Assembly: GCF_900089075.1 (NCBI RefSeq)
Contig: NZ_LT593745.1
Location: 124,001 to 188,000, forward strand
Reading direction: 5' to 3'
Length of the DNA: 64,000 nt
Source of the DNA: Vaginella massiliensis
Lineage (GTDB): Bacteria; Bacteroidota; Bacteroidia; Flavobacteriales; Weeksellaceae
Shown here: piece after piece, positions 8,827 to 17,158 of the stretch
Layout of the letters: every line of letters starts with the position of its first letter
Numbering within the stretch: the first letter of the stretch is position 1
Notes under the pieces: model-generated
What the model was told of the DNA's origin: nothing
The model's input: only the letters and a program-made list of their open reading frames with translations
Database searches by the model: none
Program-made: the position numbers and the translations under genes

Positions 8827-10362
8827 ATGTCAGAAGAGATTTTCAAGAAAGTGATTTCTCACGCAAAAGAATATGGATTTATCTTCCAATCTAGTGAGAT
8901 ATACGATGGATTGTCAGCGGTTTATGATTACGGTCAGAACGGAGCTGAGTTGAAAAACAACATCAAACAATATTGGTGGAAAGCAATGGTACAATTGAAC
9001 GAAAATATCGTGGGTATCGATTCTGCCATTTTTATGCACCCGACAACTTGGAAAGCTTCTGGTCACGTTGATGCTTTTAACGATCCGCTGATCGATAATA
9101 AGGATTCTAAAAAACGTTACCGTGCAGATGTTTTGATTGAAGATCACTGTGCGAAAATTGAAGCAAAAATCGAAAAAGAAATTGCCAAAGCTGCCAAACG
9201 TTTTGGTGACGCTTTCGATAAAAACGAGTTTGTTACGACCAATGCTCGTGTTGTAGAATATCAAAAACAAATCGATACGATATTGGCGCGCATGGGCAAA
9301 TCGTTAGAGAATAATGATTTGGATGATGTAAAAGCGCTAATCGAAGAATTGGAAATTGCAGATCCGGTAACGGGTTCTAAAAACTGGACCGAAGTTCGGC
9401 AATTCAACCTCATGTTCGGAACCAAGTTGGGTGCAACTGCAGATCAAGCGATGGACTTGTATTTGCGTCCAGAAACAGCGCAAGGTATATTTTTGAACTA
9501 CCTGAATGTGCAGAAAACTGGGCGCATGAAATTGCCTTTTGGTATCGCCCAAATCGGTAAAGCATTTCGCAACGAAATTGTGGCTCGCCAATTCATTTTC
9601 CGCCAGCGCGAATTTGAACAAATGGAAATGCAGTTTTTTGTGAAACCAGGAACAGAACTCGAATGGTACGAAAAATGGAAAAATGTACGCCTCAACTGGC
9701 ACAAAGCCTTAGGCTTGGGCGATGATAATTATCGTTTTCACGACCACGAAAAATTGGCTCACTATGCCAATGCCGCCGCAGATATTGAGTTCAAGTTTCC
9801 TTTCGGATTCAAAGAATTAGAAGGCATCCATTCGCGTACAGATTTCGATTTGAAAGCACACGAACAGTATTCTGGAAAGAAACTTCAATACTTCGACAAC
9901 GAAACCAATGAAGCTTATGTGCCCTATGTGGTAGAAACCTCTGTAGGATTGGATCGCATGTTCTTGGCAGTCTTTTCGAACTCGTTGAAAGAGGAAAAGC
10001 TAGAAGATGGTAGCGAACGCGTTGTATTGGCACTTCCACCAGCATTGGCACCCATAAAAGCAGCAATTTTACCATTGGTAAAAAAAGACGGTTTGCCAGA
10101 GTTTGCAGAACAAATTGTGAGAAAATTGCGTTTGGATTACAATGTAATGTACGAAGAAAAAGACTCAATTGGTAAGCGTTATCGCCGTATGGATGCAATC
10201 GGGACGCCGTTCTGCATTACCGTTGACCACGATTCTTTGAATGACAATTGCGTAACCTTGCGTCACCGCGATACCATGGAGCAAAAACGAGTTTCGGTAG
10301 ACGAACTTGCAGCCATTATCGACCAAGAAGTGAACATGAAATATCTGTTGAACAAAATATAA
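8827..10362 (+). CDS. glyS: Glycyl-tRNA synthetase, single-chain class II type
   Basis: A 511-residue enzyme that charges tRNA-Gly. The ATG at 8827 is preferred over an in-frame TTG six bases upstream. It is the single-chain dimeric form (class IIa), not the two-subunit form of E. coli. Visible parts are the N-terminal YGFIFQSSEIYDG and AVYDYGQNG block, the LRPETAQGIF motif, motif 2 (FRNEIVARQFIFRQREFEQME), motif 3 (TSVGLDRMFLAVF) and the C-terminal anticodon-binding domain from about residue 410 (RVVLALPPALAPIKAAI). Length and motif order are normal. It stands alone: a strong terminator follows its stop after about 24 bases. Confidence 0.97.
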   Translation: MSEEIFKKVISHAKEYGFIFQSSEIYDGLSAVYDYGQNGAELKNNIKQYWWKAMVQLNENIVGIDSAIFMHPTTWKASGHVDAFNDPLIDNKDSKKRYRADVLIEDHCAKIEAKIEKEIAKAAKRFGDAFDKNEFVTTNARVVEYQKQIDTILARMGKSLENNDLDDVKALIEELEIADPVTGSKNWTEVRQFNLMFGTKLGATADQAMDLYLRPETAQGIFLNYLNVQKTGRMKLPFGIAQIGKAFRNEIVARQFIFRQREFEQMEMQFFVKPGTELEWYEKWKNVRLNWHKALGLGDDNYRFHDHEKLAHYANAAADIEFKFPFGFKELEGIHSRTDFDLKAHEQYSGKKLQYFDNETNEAYVPYVVETSVGLDRMFLAVFSNSLKEEKLEDGSERVVLALPPALAPIKAAILPLVKKDGLPEFAEQIVRKLRLDYNVMYEEKDSIGKRYRRMDAIGTPFCITVDHDSLNDNCVTLRHRDTMEQKRVSVDELAAIIDQEVNMKYLLNKI

Positions 10363-10385
10363 AATCCTTGTTTTTTCTAAAATAT

Positions 10386-10415
10386 AAAGCGAATCTCTCT
10401 CGATTCGCTTTTTTT
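10386..10415 (+). terminator. Intrinsic terminator after glyS
   Basis: A perfect 10-base stem (AAAGCGAATC / GATTCGCTTT) with a 6-base loop is followed by more T residues to 10415. It lies 24 bases after the glyS stop. Confidence 0.85.
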
Positions 10416-10477
10416 GATGACTTTGGTAAAGTATTTGATTTGTAAAAAACAATTTTAATCAAATTTATTATTATATT

Positions 10478-10819
10478 ATGAGCTTTATTTTAAATCTAAT
10501 CATATCGGCTATTGTCGTATTTGTTTTAGCAAACATTTTACCAGGCGTTAGCGTTTCTGGTTTTGGAAGCGCACTTATCTTAGCATTGGTTCTAGGATTA
10601 TTGAATTCTATTGTGAAACCCATCCTGAAAATTATCAGCTTACCAGTCACTATCATTACTTTGGGATTATTCTCCTTTGTGATTACTGCGCTCATCATCT
10701 TGCTCGCCGATAAAATAATGGGATCGAGTTTTGAAGTTACCAATTTTTGGTATGCTATGCTTTTTGGAGTTGTACTTGGAATCGTACAGTCTGTTTTTGG
10801 AGGACTGTTGAATGAATAA
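10478..10819 (+). CDS. Phage-holin-superfamily-IV-like small membrane protein
   Basis: A 113-residue hydrophobic protein with about four membrane helices and the conserved GLLNSIVKPILKIISLPVTIITLGLFSF stretch of the PF04020 family (residues about 42-68). The family is named after a mycobacterial four-helix phage holin, but members are common single genes in bacteria with no phage nearby, and the function is unknown. No phage genes are visible here. It is a single rightward gene between the glyS terminator and an IS1182-type remnant, whose left-end hairpin would end its transcript. Confidence 0.88.
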   Translation: MSFILNLIISAIVVFVLANILPGVSVSGFGSALILALVLGLLNSIVKPILKIISLPVTIITLGLFSFVITALIILLADKIMGSSFEVTNFWYAMLFGVVLGIVQSVFGGLLNE

Positions 10820-10970
10820 AAAAAAACTTAAACGGCTTCTTTTTTGTTTTTGATAAAATCCTCTGCAGCAGATTCTTCTACGAGTTTTATTTAAAAGATC
10901 AGAATGACGAGGAAAGAAAACGAGAGAAAAGTTCTATAGGGTAGATTGCTTGGAGTTACAAAAATAAAAG

Positions 10971-11001
10971 AAACCGTCTCACAACTGAGGCGGTTTTTTA
11001 T
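10971..11001 (+). terminator. Terminator hairpin in the left end of the IS remnant
   Basis: The stem AACCGTCTCA / TGAGGCGGTT (one G-T pair) with loop CAAC is followed by a T run. It would stop rightward transcripts coming from the holin-like gene before they enter the element. Confidence 0.7.
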
Positions 11002-11072
11002 ATAAATAATGGATTGATTATTAGGTGATTAATAAAGAATTCACGATATTTAACTACTTAATTTTCAGCGAA

Positions 11073-11372
11073 ATGAACTACAGAATTAAAGAATATAACC
11101 CATCCGGGAGAAAATGATCAAACAATTAGAGGATATGTGGCAATACGCGCAGTGCGTTGCTGATGAAGAAGACCAAGATCCCGAGCCACCGGAGTTCAAA
11201 AAAACTTGATCCCGAAAAAATCCAACAGGCTGCAGATAAAATCAACCGGATATTTGCCCAACTCAAACACAACCGAAACTTCAAAAGATTTCCTCTAAAA
11301 GGAATTGAAAAAGTGGAAATAGCGTTCGGATTGCATGCTTTAGCTCATAATCTGAAAAAGATGAGTGCGTAA
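11073..11372 (+). pseudogene. Remnant of IS1182-family transposase
   Basis: The start codon and about ten N-terminal codons (MNYRIKEYN), one middle block (about 50 codons around EDMWQYAQCVADEEDQD) and the last 40 codons (FAQLKHNRNFKR to KKMSA) are kept. Two large in-gene deletions and one extra A in the run near 11199-11206, relative to the intact copy, destroy the frame. About 300 of 1530 bases remain, and the catalytic Asp regions are lost. It cannot make an active transposase. Confidence 0.85.
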
Positions 11373-11442
11373 ACAAGAATAATCACTCATTTTTTTCTAA
11401 ATTATTGAATAGCGTTGGTTTTTGACCTCAATTTTTTAATCA

Positions 11443-11481
11443 TAAAAAAACCGTCCCGATTTTATAAATGAGACGGCTTCT
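11443..11481 (-). terminator. Terminator hairpin in the right end of the IS remnant
   Basis: Read on the minus strand, GCCGTC pairs with GACGGT across a longer loop and is followed by seven T residues. It would end leftward transcripts from the OmpA gene (stop at 11505) at the element border. Confidence 0.6.
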
Positions 11482-11504
11482 TCTAATGATTATTTTTAAG
11501 AATC

Positions 11505-12362
11505 TTATTTACCAGCTTCCGGTGCTTGCCCAATCAAATTCATAAATTCATCTAGCTTAGGTGTGATGATGATTTGTGTACGTCTGTTTTTCGCTTTTCC
11601 TTCTTCGGTTGCATTAGACGCAATTGGGTTGTACTCTCCTCGTCCACCAGCTGTCAAACGTTTAGGATCTACACCATATTGGTTCTGCAATGCTTGCACC
11701 ACAGAAGACGCACGCAAGGTAGACAAATCCCAGTTGTTGCGGATGTTGGTTTTGTTGATCGGCACGTTGTCTGTATTCCCTTCGATCAACACGTCATAAT
11801 CTCTATAATCTTTGATGATTTTGGCAATTTTACTCAAGGTTTCGCCTGCTGCAGGTGAAATTTCGTAGCTTCCAGATTTGTACAACATATTATCTGCCAA
11901 CGAAATATAAACTACCCCTTTCAACACTTGTACATCAACATCGCGCATTTCTTCGCGTGATAGCGAACGCGTCAAATTGTTGGTCAATACCATATTCAAA
12001 GAGTCTGACTTTGATTTGGTGTTAACTAAGTGCTGAATGTATTTATTAGAAGCTGCAATTTCATCCAACAATTTAGAGATGTTTACAGCATCACCTTTTT
12101 TACCATCTAAACAGTTGTTGAGGGAACTCTGACAAGTTTGAAAAGCAGTTTCTAATGATTTTAGATTTCTCCTTTCAGACTCGATCATACTCTCCAAACC
12201 TTCTATTCTTGCTCTAGCAGCCGATAACTCGTTTTGTGCAGCTTGTGCTTCTGCATACGTGGTGTTGAACCTCGATTGTAATTCATCATATTGCTTTTGG
12301 CTTACACATCCCACCATAAGGGTAAGTGCTAATGCTGCGATTGGGAAAATTGATAATTTCAT
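11505..12362 (-). CDS. OmpA family lipoprotein
   Basis: A 285-residue outer-membrane lipoprotein. I chose the ATG at 12362 (MKLSIFPIAALALTLMVGC), which gives a standard lipoprotein signal with Cys19 as the lipidated residue; an ATG seven codons upstream (12383) is possible. Residues about 20-75 are predicted coiled coil. The C-terminal OmpA domain (about residues 140-265) is complete, with VLIEGNTDNVPI, the NWDLSTLRASSVV helix and KNRRTQIIITP, the motifs that bind peptidoglycan. The likely job is to tether the outer membrane to the cell wall. Its own upstream region is short (about 90 bases of AT-rich sequence), and the LysM/BON gene upstream has its own terminator, so it is probably transcribed separately. 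Leftward transcripts end at the IS remnant. Confidence 0.9.
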   Translation of the reverse strand: MKLSIFPIAALALTLMVGCVSQKQYDELQSRFNTTYAEAQAAQNELSAARARIEGLESMIESERRNLKSLETAFQTCQSSLNNCLDGKKGDAVNISKLLDEIAASNKYIQHLVNTKSKSDSLNMVLTNNLTRSLSREEMRDVDVQVLKGVVYISLADNMLYKSGSYEISPAAGETLSKIAKIIKDYRDYDVLIEGNTDNVPINKTNIRNNWDLSTLRASSVVQALQNQYGVDPKRLTAGGRGEYNPIASNATEEGKAKNRRTQIIITPKLDEFMNLIGQAPEAGK

Positions 12363-12451
12363 ATTATTTGTTTTTTTACTCATTACGAATATTTCATTAA
12401 CGAAAATAGTGACTTTTTAGTGTACTTGGTAAAAATTAATATAATTTTATA

Positions 12452-12488
12452 AAAAAAAACTTCTAATCCGCTCGGAATAGAAGTTTTA
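12452..12488 (-). terminator. Intrinsic terminator after the LysM/BON gene
   Basis: On the minus strand a 10-base perfect stem (AAAACTTCTA / TAGAAGTTTT) is followed by a run of at least nine T residues. It lies just beyond the LysM gene stop at 12515. Confidence 0.75.
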
Positions 12489-12514
12489 TTTAATTTATTC
12501 TTAACAAATTATGA

Positions 12515-12970
12515 TTAATCTTGTGGAATATACAACACTTGTCCAGGATAAATTTTGTTGGGATCTGTCAGCATTGGTTTGTTTGCTTCAAAAATTTTGT
12601 TGTATAGGTTTGGATCTCCGTATACTTCTTTAGAGATTTTAGACAAGGTATCACCGCTCACTACGGTGTACATGGTTTTCGAAAGGTCTGGAATTTCTAT
12701 TTTCAAAGGTTCTTTCAATGTAAGTTTGTCTTCTACTCCATCTACGCCTTCGATATTACCTGCTGTAGCCAAGATTTTTTGTTTTTCATCGATGTTTTTT
12801 GCTTCACCAGAAACAACAACTTTCTCACCGTTCATAGAAAAATGTACACCGCTCAAGTCGAATCCGTATTTAGATACGTGATCTTTTACTTTTTTAGCTT
12901 TTTCTTCTGGCGATTCGTTACCTCCAAATAATTTAGATCCTGCATTTTTTATAAATGAAAATAATCCCAT
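12515..12970 (-). CDS. BON and LysM domain protein (YgaU/Kbp-like)
   Basis: A 151-residue protein with a BON domain (residues about 25-85, around VVSGEAKNIDEKQKI and NIEGVDGVEDKL) and a C-terminal LysM domain (residues about 100-149: YTVVSGDTLSKISKEVYGD to IYPGQVLYIP). This is the layout of E. coli Kbp (YgaU), a small potassium-binding protein. LysM binds peptidoglycan-type glycans, BON often binds phospholipid or ligands. There is no signal peptide, as in Kbp. The gene is single, with a terminator right after it. The exact ligand in this organism is not known. Confidence 0.92.
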   Translation of the reverse strand: MGLFSFIKNAGSKLFGGNESPEEKAKKVKDHVSKYGFDLSGVHFSMNGEKVVVSGEAKNIDEKQKILATAGNIEGVDGVEDKLTLKEPLKIEIPDLSKTMYTVVSGDTLSKISKEVYGDPNLYNKIFEANKPMLTDPNKIYPGQVLYIPQD

Positions 12971-13026
12971 AGTTTTTATAATTTTTTAATGGTTAAACAT
13001 AGTTCGAATATACAATTATTTTGCCA

Positions 13027-13860
13027 TTATCGATAAATATTATTTAATTTTGATTTAAATGTTTGAATCAATTCGTTTTGTGCTTGAATGGTTTTGTTCA
13101 CACCATCTAGTGTAAGGTCTAATTGTTCCATTTCGATGTTTGCCGCGTTTATTGCTTGGTTCAGTTTAGAGCTTTTGGCGTCGTAGGTATTGTATTTCGT
13201 TTCAGATTTTACTTTCTGGTTGTAGAGTTTGTTCAGCTTTTTCTCGTCTTCTTCAAACGATAGCTGGCTGTCGATGGTTGCAATCTTTTGCGCTTCGAGA
13301 TTTTTTTTGGTCTCCAACTTTAAAAACTCGTTCTGATTTTTCAACATTTTTTTCATCAGATTTGCTTTTGTAGTTTGGGCGTCTATGCTTTGCTTGGTCA
13401 ATCGCATCATGTATTCATTAGCCTGCGTCAACTCGTATCGGTAGCAACCTTTTCGCATCTCGAAAGATAAGTCTTTAAGTTTCTCATACACCTCTGCATA
13501 ATCCATAGAACTAGAATTGAGGTACATGCCGTTGCCATCCAAAAGGGTCGTAATTACGGTAAGCGAATCGTTGCCCTCGTCTACCAGATTCAGGTTGACT
13601 TTGTATTTTTCGGGTGAATTTTTAAAGGTGATTTCATTCGCTTCATATTTATTCAGCAAAGCCAACTTTCCGTTTCTAGCTTTTACCCAATCTCGCCAAG
13701 TGTTGTCGATAGAGGTGTTGCTGCATTTGGCAATGGTATAGCCCAAAGTCTGAACGGTTTGTTTTTTCGCATCGTATTCTACCTCGAACAATTTGCCTTC
13801 TTGTGCCAATAAATAATTGCAACTAAAAAAAGTGATAAATAGGATGAACTTTTGGATCAT
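13027..13860 (-). CDS. Exported protein of unknown function with long coiled coil
   Basis: A 277-residue protein that I do not recognise. It has a signal peptide (MIQKFILFITFFSCNYLLAQ). Residues about 20-130 look like a small folded domain rich in beta segments, with two Cys (in AKCSNTS and KGCYRYE) that could form a disulfide. Residues about 140-275 are Lys/Glu/Gln-rich heptads, predicted as a long coiled coil. It is divergent from the asparaginase gene and separated from the LysM/BON gene by 56 bases. A periplasmic structural role would fit, but nothing shows it. Confidence 0.8.
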   Translation of the reverse strand: MIQKFILFITFFSCNYLLAQEGKLFEVEYDAKKQTVQTLGYTIAKCSNTSIDNTWRDWVKARNGKLALLNKYEANEITFKNSPEKYKVNLNLVDEGNDSLTVITTLLDGNGMYLNSSSMDYAEVYEKLKDLSFEMRKGCYRYELTQANEYMMRLTKQSIDAQTTKANLMKKMLKNQNEFLKLETKKNLEAQKIATIDSQLSFEEDEKKLNKLYNQKVKSETKYNTYDAKSSKLNQAINAANIEMEQLDLTLDGVNKTIQAQNELIQTFKSKLNNIYR

Positions 13861-13977
13861 AATTTCAAATTCTTTTACACGAAGTTAGACATTTTCTTCT
13901 GTCTAATAAATATTCTTGGAACAAAGCGTGTAAAATCTATTTTAAAAATTATAATTTTGGATGAAAATTGCATTCAG

Positions 13978-15006
13978 ATGAGACCTAAGATTCTAATTAT
14001 TTACACTGGTGGTACGATTGGAATGGCGATGGATTACCATTCGCAATCTTTAATTCCGTTCGATTTCGACAACCTCATCAAACGTTTACCCGAAATATCG
14101 CTCATCGATTGTGATTTTGATTATTTTAGTTTCGAAGAACCAATCGACTCGTCGAATATGCGACCAGAAATTTGGTTACAGATCGCCGAAGTATTAGAAA
14201 CCAAATACCACGAATTTGATGGTTTTGTAATTTTACATGGTACCGACACCATGTCGTATACTGCATCTGCGCTGAGTTTCATGACAGAAAATCTCGAAAA
14301 GCCGATCATTTTCACGGGATCACAATTGCCCATTGGCGAGTTGCGAACCGATGCAAAAGAAAACCTCATCACCTCTATTTTGCTGGCATCTTTACAGAAA
14401 GAGGGCAAGCCCATGATACAAGAAGTTTGCATCTATTTCGAATACAAATTATTCAGAGCCAATCGCACGACCAAAATCAACGCAGAGAATTTCGACGCAT
14501 TCGAATCGCCAAACTTTCCTTCTATCGGAATAAGTGGTGTTCACCTCGATGTGAAAGAAAAAATTCTGTTCAATTATCAAAAAACTGGAGATTTTCGCAT
14601 CAACAAACAATTGGATTCTTCGGTCGGGGTACTCAAAATTTTCCCAGGAATTCCTCAAACCTTTGTTGAAAATTTACTGCATTCACCCAATATCAAAGCC
14701 TTTATTATAGAAGCCTACGGAACCGGAAATATCTTTACCGATCAGTGGTTTATAGACATTTTGCAACAAAAAGCAAAAGAAGGAATTCACCTCATCATCA
14801 ACACCCAATGTGCAGGTGGCATGGTCGAAATTGGACGTTACAGCACCAGTACGCCGCTTGCCAAAATCGGAGTTATTAGCAGTTTCGACCTCACCATGGA
14901 AGCCGCGATTACCAAGGCTATTTATTTATTGGGACAAAATTTAACGCACGCAGAATTCAAAACACAATACGAAACCTCGTTGAAAGGAGAAATGAGTACG
15001 CCTTAA
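13978..15006 (+). CDS. ansA: Type I L-asparaginase
   Basis: A 342-residue cytoplasmic-type asparaginase that hydrolyses asparagine to aspartate and ammonia. The frame is open further upstream but overlaps the divergent gene; MRPKILIIYTGGTIG at 13978 is the family start. The two active-site motifs are clear: IYTGGTIGM with the nucleophilic Thr, and LHGTDTMSYTASAL with the second Thr and Asp. The FTGSQLPIGELRTDAKENL block is also typical. No signal peptide is present, which separates it from the exported type II enzyme. A -7-like TAATTTTG lies at 13952-13959. The 3' end overlaps the convergent MFS gene by four bases. Confidence 0.94.
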   Translation: MRPKILIIYTGGTIGMAMDYHSQSLIPFDFDNLIKRLPEISLIDCDFDYFSFEEPIDSSNMRPEIWLQIAEVLETKYHEFDGFVILHGTDTMSYTASALSFMTENLEKPIIFTGSQLPIGELRTDAKENLITSILLASLQKEGKPMIQEVCIYFEYKLFRANRTTKINAENFDAFESPNFPSIGISGVHLDVKEKILFNYQKTGDFRINKQLDSSVGVLKIFPGIPQTFVENLLHSPNIKAFIIEAYGTGNIFTDQWFIDILQQKAKEGIHLIINTQCAGGMVEIGRYSTSTPLAKIGVISSFDLTMEAAITKAIYLLGQNLTHAEFKTQYETSLKGEMSTP

Positions 15007-16409
15007 ACCGACTTACCCGACATGTTGTTGCCATCTGTGGCTTTGAGTTGTAAAAAGATAAGCGTCGAAAGTAGCGTGATGATTCCTAAAACCAAAAACG
15101 TGTAACGAAACGTAATTGCAGGAATTTTGGAATAAGCCTCTACATTCTGAAAGAGAATCAATATAAACGAAGCTACTGAAACTCCCAAACTCATCGACAT
15201 CTGTTGCGTGAGGGCCAACAATGCATTTCCTTCAGACGATGTTTCGTCATCCAAATCGGCAAGAGTAAGAGTATTCATCGCAGTAAATTGTATGCTACTG
15301 AAAAAACCTTGAATCACCATCAATGGGATAATATGATAAATCGGAGCTTCGGATTTCAAAATAAAGAAACCAAAGAAAATCACTCCTAAAATCAAGGTGT
15401 TGGAAATCAGCGTTTTTTTGTACCCCAACCGATTCACAATCGGGACAACTAAAGATTTTGCCGTGAGGTTTGCCAATGCCGAAGGAATCATCATCATTCC
15501 GGCGATAGTCGCAGAATAGCCGTATCCCACTTGCAACATCAGTGGGATGAGCAAAGGTATTCCACCAATTCCCATTCGGGTAAAAATATTCCCGAGTAAA
15601 CTTACACTTAAGGTTCTAATTTTGAATAAATTCAGATCAATCAGCGGATGTTGTTTGCGTTTCGCATGCCGTACATAAAGCATTCCCACCAGCATGGCTG
15701 CTAATAAAATCAAAGCCAAAATCTTGTACGAAATGAGCTGATTGGGTCCTAATTCGAACACCAAAGTTATCAACACCATTGCACTACCCAACAACACCAA
15801 GCCAATGCTATCGAAACGAAAAACGGGTTTGGTGAAATTCGGAATTCCGTAACCGCTCAAGATAAACACCACCAATCCGACTGGTATATTGACCAGAAAT
15901 ATCCAATGCCACGATAAGGTTTCTACAAAAACTCCGCCCAATGTAGGACCGAGCAAAGGCCCTATCAAACCCGGAATCGTAATAAAGTTGATGACCTTGA
16001 GCAACTCTTTCTTGGGAAAAGCATAGAGAATTGCCAATCGGGCAACAGGCACCATCATCGAGCCGCCGATTGCTTGCACAATTCTAGAAAGCACAAGACC
16101 CGACAGTGAATTGGACATGGCGCAAAGAAGAGAACCTAAGGTAAACAGAATGACCGCAATACGGAAAACTCGCTTGCTCCCGAACCGATCAGACAACCAA
16201 CCACTCAACGGAATGGGGAGTGCCGAGGTCAACATATACGACACAATCACCGATTGCATTTCGATTGGCGATTTCCCAATTTCTCTGGCAATCGTAGGCA
16301 AAGAAGTATTGAGTATGGTGCCGTCTAAGGTCTGCATAAAAATACCCAAAGCAGCAACCCAAGGTAAAAGTTTGCGATGACGGTGAGTAACTTCGGTATG
16401 GTTGAGCAT
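15003..16409 (-). CDS. MFS drug exporter, DHA2 family (MdtD-like)
   Basis: A 468-residue inner-membrane transporter with about 14 helices. The N-terminal FMQTLDGTILNTSLPTIARE, the motif A region SGWLSDRFGSKRVF and the motif C-like GLIGPLLGPTLGG are those of the DHA2 (EmrB/QacA) drug:H+ antiporters. As I remember it, the sequence follows E. coli MdtD closely, including VIVSYMLT, SWHWIFLVNIPVG and the later AMNTLTLADL. The substrate is not known. It is a single gene, convergent with ansA (four-base overlap) and divergent from the TatD gene; the 99-base gap between it and that gene must hold both promoters. Confidence 0.92.
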   Translation of the reverse strand: MLNHTEVTHRHRKLLPWVAALGIFMQTLDGTILNTSLPTIAREIGKSPIEMQSVIVSYMLTSALPIPLSGWLSDRFGSKRVFRIAVILFTLGSLLCAMSNSLSGLVLSRIVQAIGGSMMVPVARLAILYAFPKKELLKVINFITIPGLIGPLLGPTLGGVFVETLSWHWIFLVNIPVGLVVFILSGYGIPNFTKPVFRFDSIGLVLLGSAMVLITLVFELGPNQLISYKILALILLAAMLVGMLYVRHAKRKQHPLIDLNLFKIRTLSVSLLGNIFTRMGIGGIPLLIPLMLQVGYGYSATIAGMMMIPSALANLTAKSLVVPIVNRLGYKKTLISNTLILGVIFFGFFILKSEAPIYHIIPLMVIQGFFSSIQFTAMNTLTLADLDDETSSEGNALLALTQQMSMSLGVSVASFILILFQNVEAYSKIPAITFRYTFLVLGIITLLSTLIFLQLKATDGNNMSGKSV

Positions 16410-16508
16410 AGCGTTCGAAGCAGCAATTTTTATTCCTAAACCAGAATATTGCCTATAGATTTTTCGGGTTGATTGAATTTTGGTTTAACTTTAGCCTAAT
16501 TATTTATC

Positions 16509-17153
16509 ATGTATATCGATTTACACACGCATCATCCGCAAAATAATACAAATGGCATCTCTATCGTCAATGTTTTTCCTCAACAAGAAAGTTTGGGCAA
16601 CTATTTTTCAGCTGGCATCCACCCTTGGAAAATCACCCCTGCGTGGAATAACGAACTAGAATTTTTAGACCAAAAGCTTCAACAATCGGCTTGTTTGGCT
16701 TTGGGTGAATGCGGATTGGACAAAGCAATCGAAACCGATTTAGCTTGGCAAACAGAAGTCTTCAAAACGCAATTAGACCTCAACAAAACCTATCAAAAAC
16801 CGGTAATCATCCATTCGGTAAGGGCCCATCAAGAAATCTTGAATATACAGCGAGAAATGAAATACCATCTTCCGTTTTTTTTTCATGGTTATACCAAAAA
16901 CGAAGTGTTGCTTGAGCAAATTCTAAAACAAAAAAATCATGTAAGTTTTGGAATTCATCTGCTCAAAAAACAAAACCTACAAACTATATTTGCAAACCTT
17001 ACGGAAGATGAATTGTTCTTGGAGACAGATGATGCCCAAATTTCAATTGACGAAATTTACCAAACAGCCGCAGATATTCGTAAAATCTCGGTCGAACGAT
17101 TGCAAGAAATCATCCAACGAAATGTAGAAAACGTATTGAAAATAAAATTTTAA
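16509..17153 (+). CDS. TatD family hydrolase
   Basis: A 214-residue metal-dependent hydrolase of the TatD group. The first metal ligands appear as YIDLHTHHP, followed by AGIHPWK, ALGECGLDK (the catalytic Glu), KPVIIHSVRAH and the C-terminal LFLETDDAQ aspartate. It is shorter than E. coli TatD (about 260), like many Bacteroidota members. TatD enzymes have DNase or 3'-5' exonuclease activity and may act in DNA repair. A -7-like TAACTTTA lies about 20 bases before the start. It is followed after five bases by tcdA, so the two are probably co-transcribed. Confidence 0.9.
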   Translation: MYIDLHTHHPQNNTNGISIVNVFPQQESLGNYFSAGIHPWKITPAWNNELEFLDQKLQQSACLALGECGLDKAIETDLAWQTEVFKTQLDLNKTYQKPVIIHSVRAHQEILNIQREMKYHLPFFFHGYTKNEVLLEQILKQKNHVSFGIHLLKKQNLQTIFANLTEDELFLETDDAQISIDEIYQTAADIRKISVERLQEIIQRNVENVLKIKF

Positions 17154-17158
17154 CATTT

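Larger units (their letters stand above)
10967..11484 (+). mobile_element. Internally deleted IS1182-type element (MITE-like derivative)
   Basis: About 515 bases that match the two ends and a middle piece of the full IS at 32287-34034. Left end: GAAACCGTCTC plus hairpin, then the same sequence through the first codons of the transposase. Right end: the last 40 codons, the 3' spacer and GAGACGGCTTCTTCT. Two internal blocks of the transposase are missing. The first deletion joins two places that in the intact copy both read ACCAATC (after AAGAATATA and before GGGAGAAAATG), so it probably arose by recombination or slippage at that repeat. The retained parts differ from the full copy at only a few bases, so the event looks recent. 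The element could move only with transposase from an intact copy. No clear target duplication is visible. Confidence 0.85.

Noticed and set aside
8625-8846. Antisense frame of 73 codons over the glyS start
   Set aside because: AT-rich composition, no homology that I recognise and overlap with the glyS start.
10478-10819. Prophage (holin)
   Set aside because: The family name comes from a phage holin, but no other phage gene is present and stand-alone members are common.
10967-11484. CRISPR-like or tRNA-like structure in the hairpin-rich spacer
   Set aside because: The hairpins are IS ends; there is no repeated spacer pattern and no tRNA fold.
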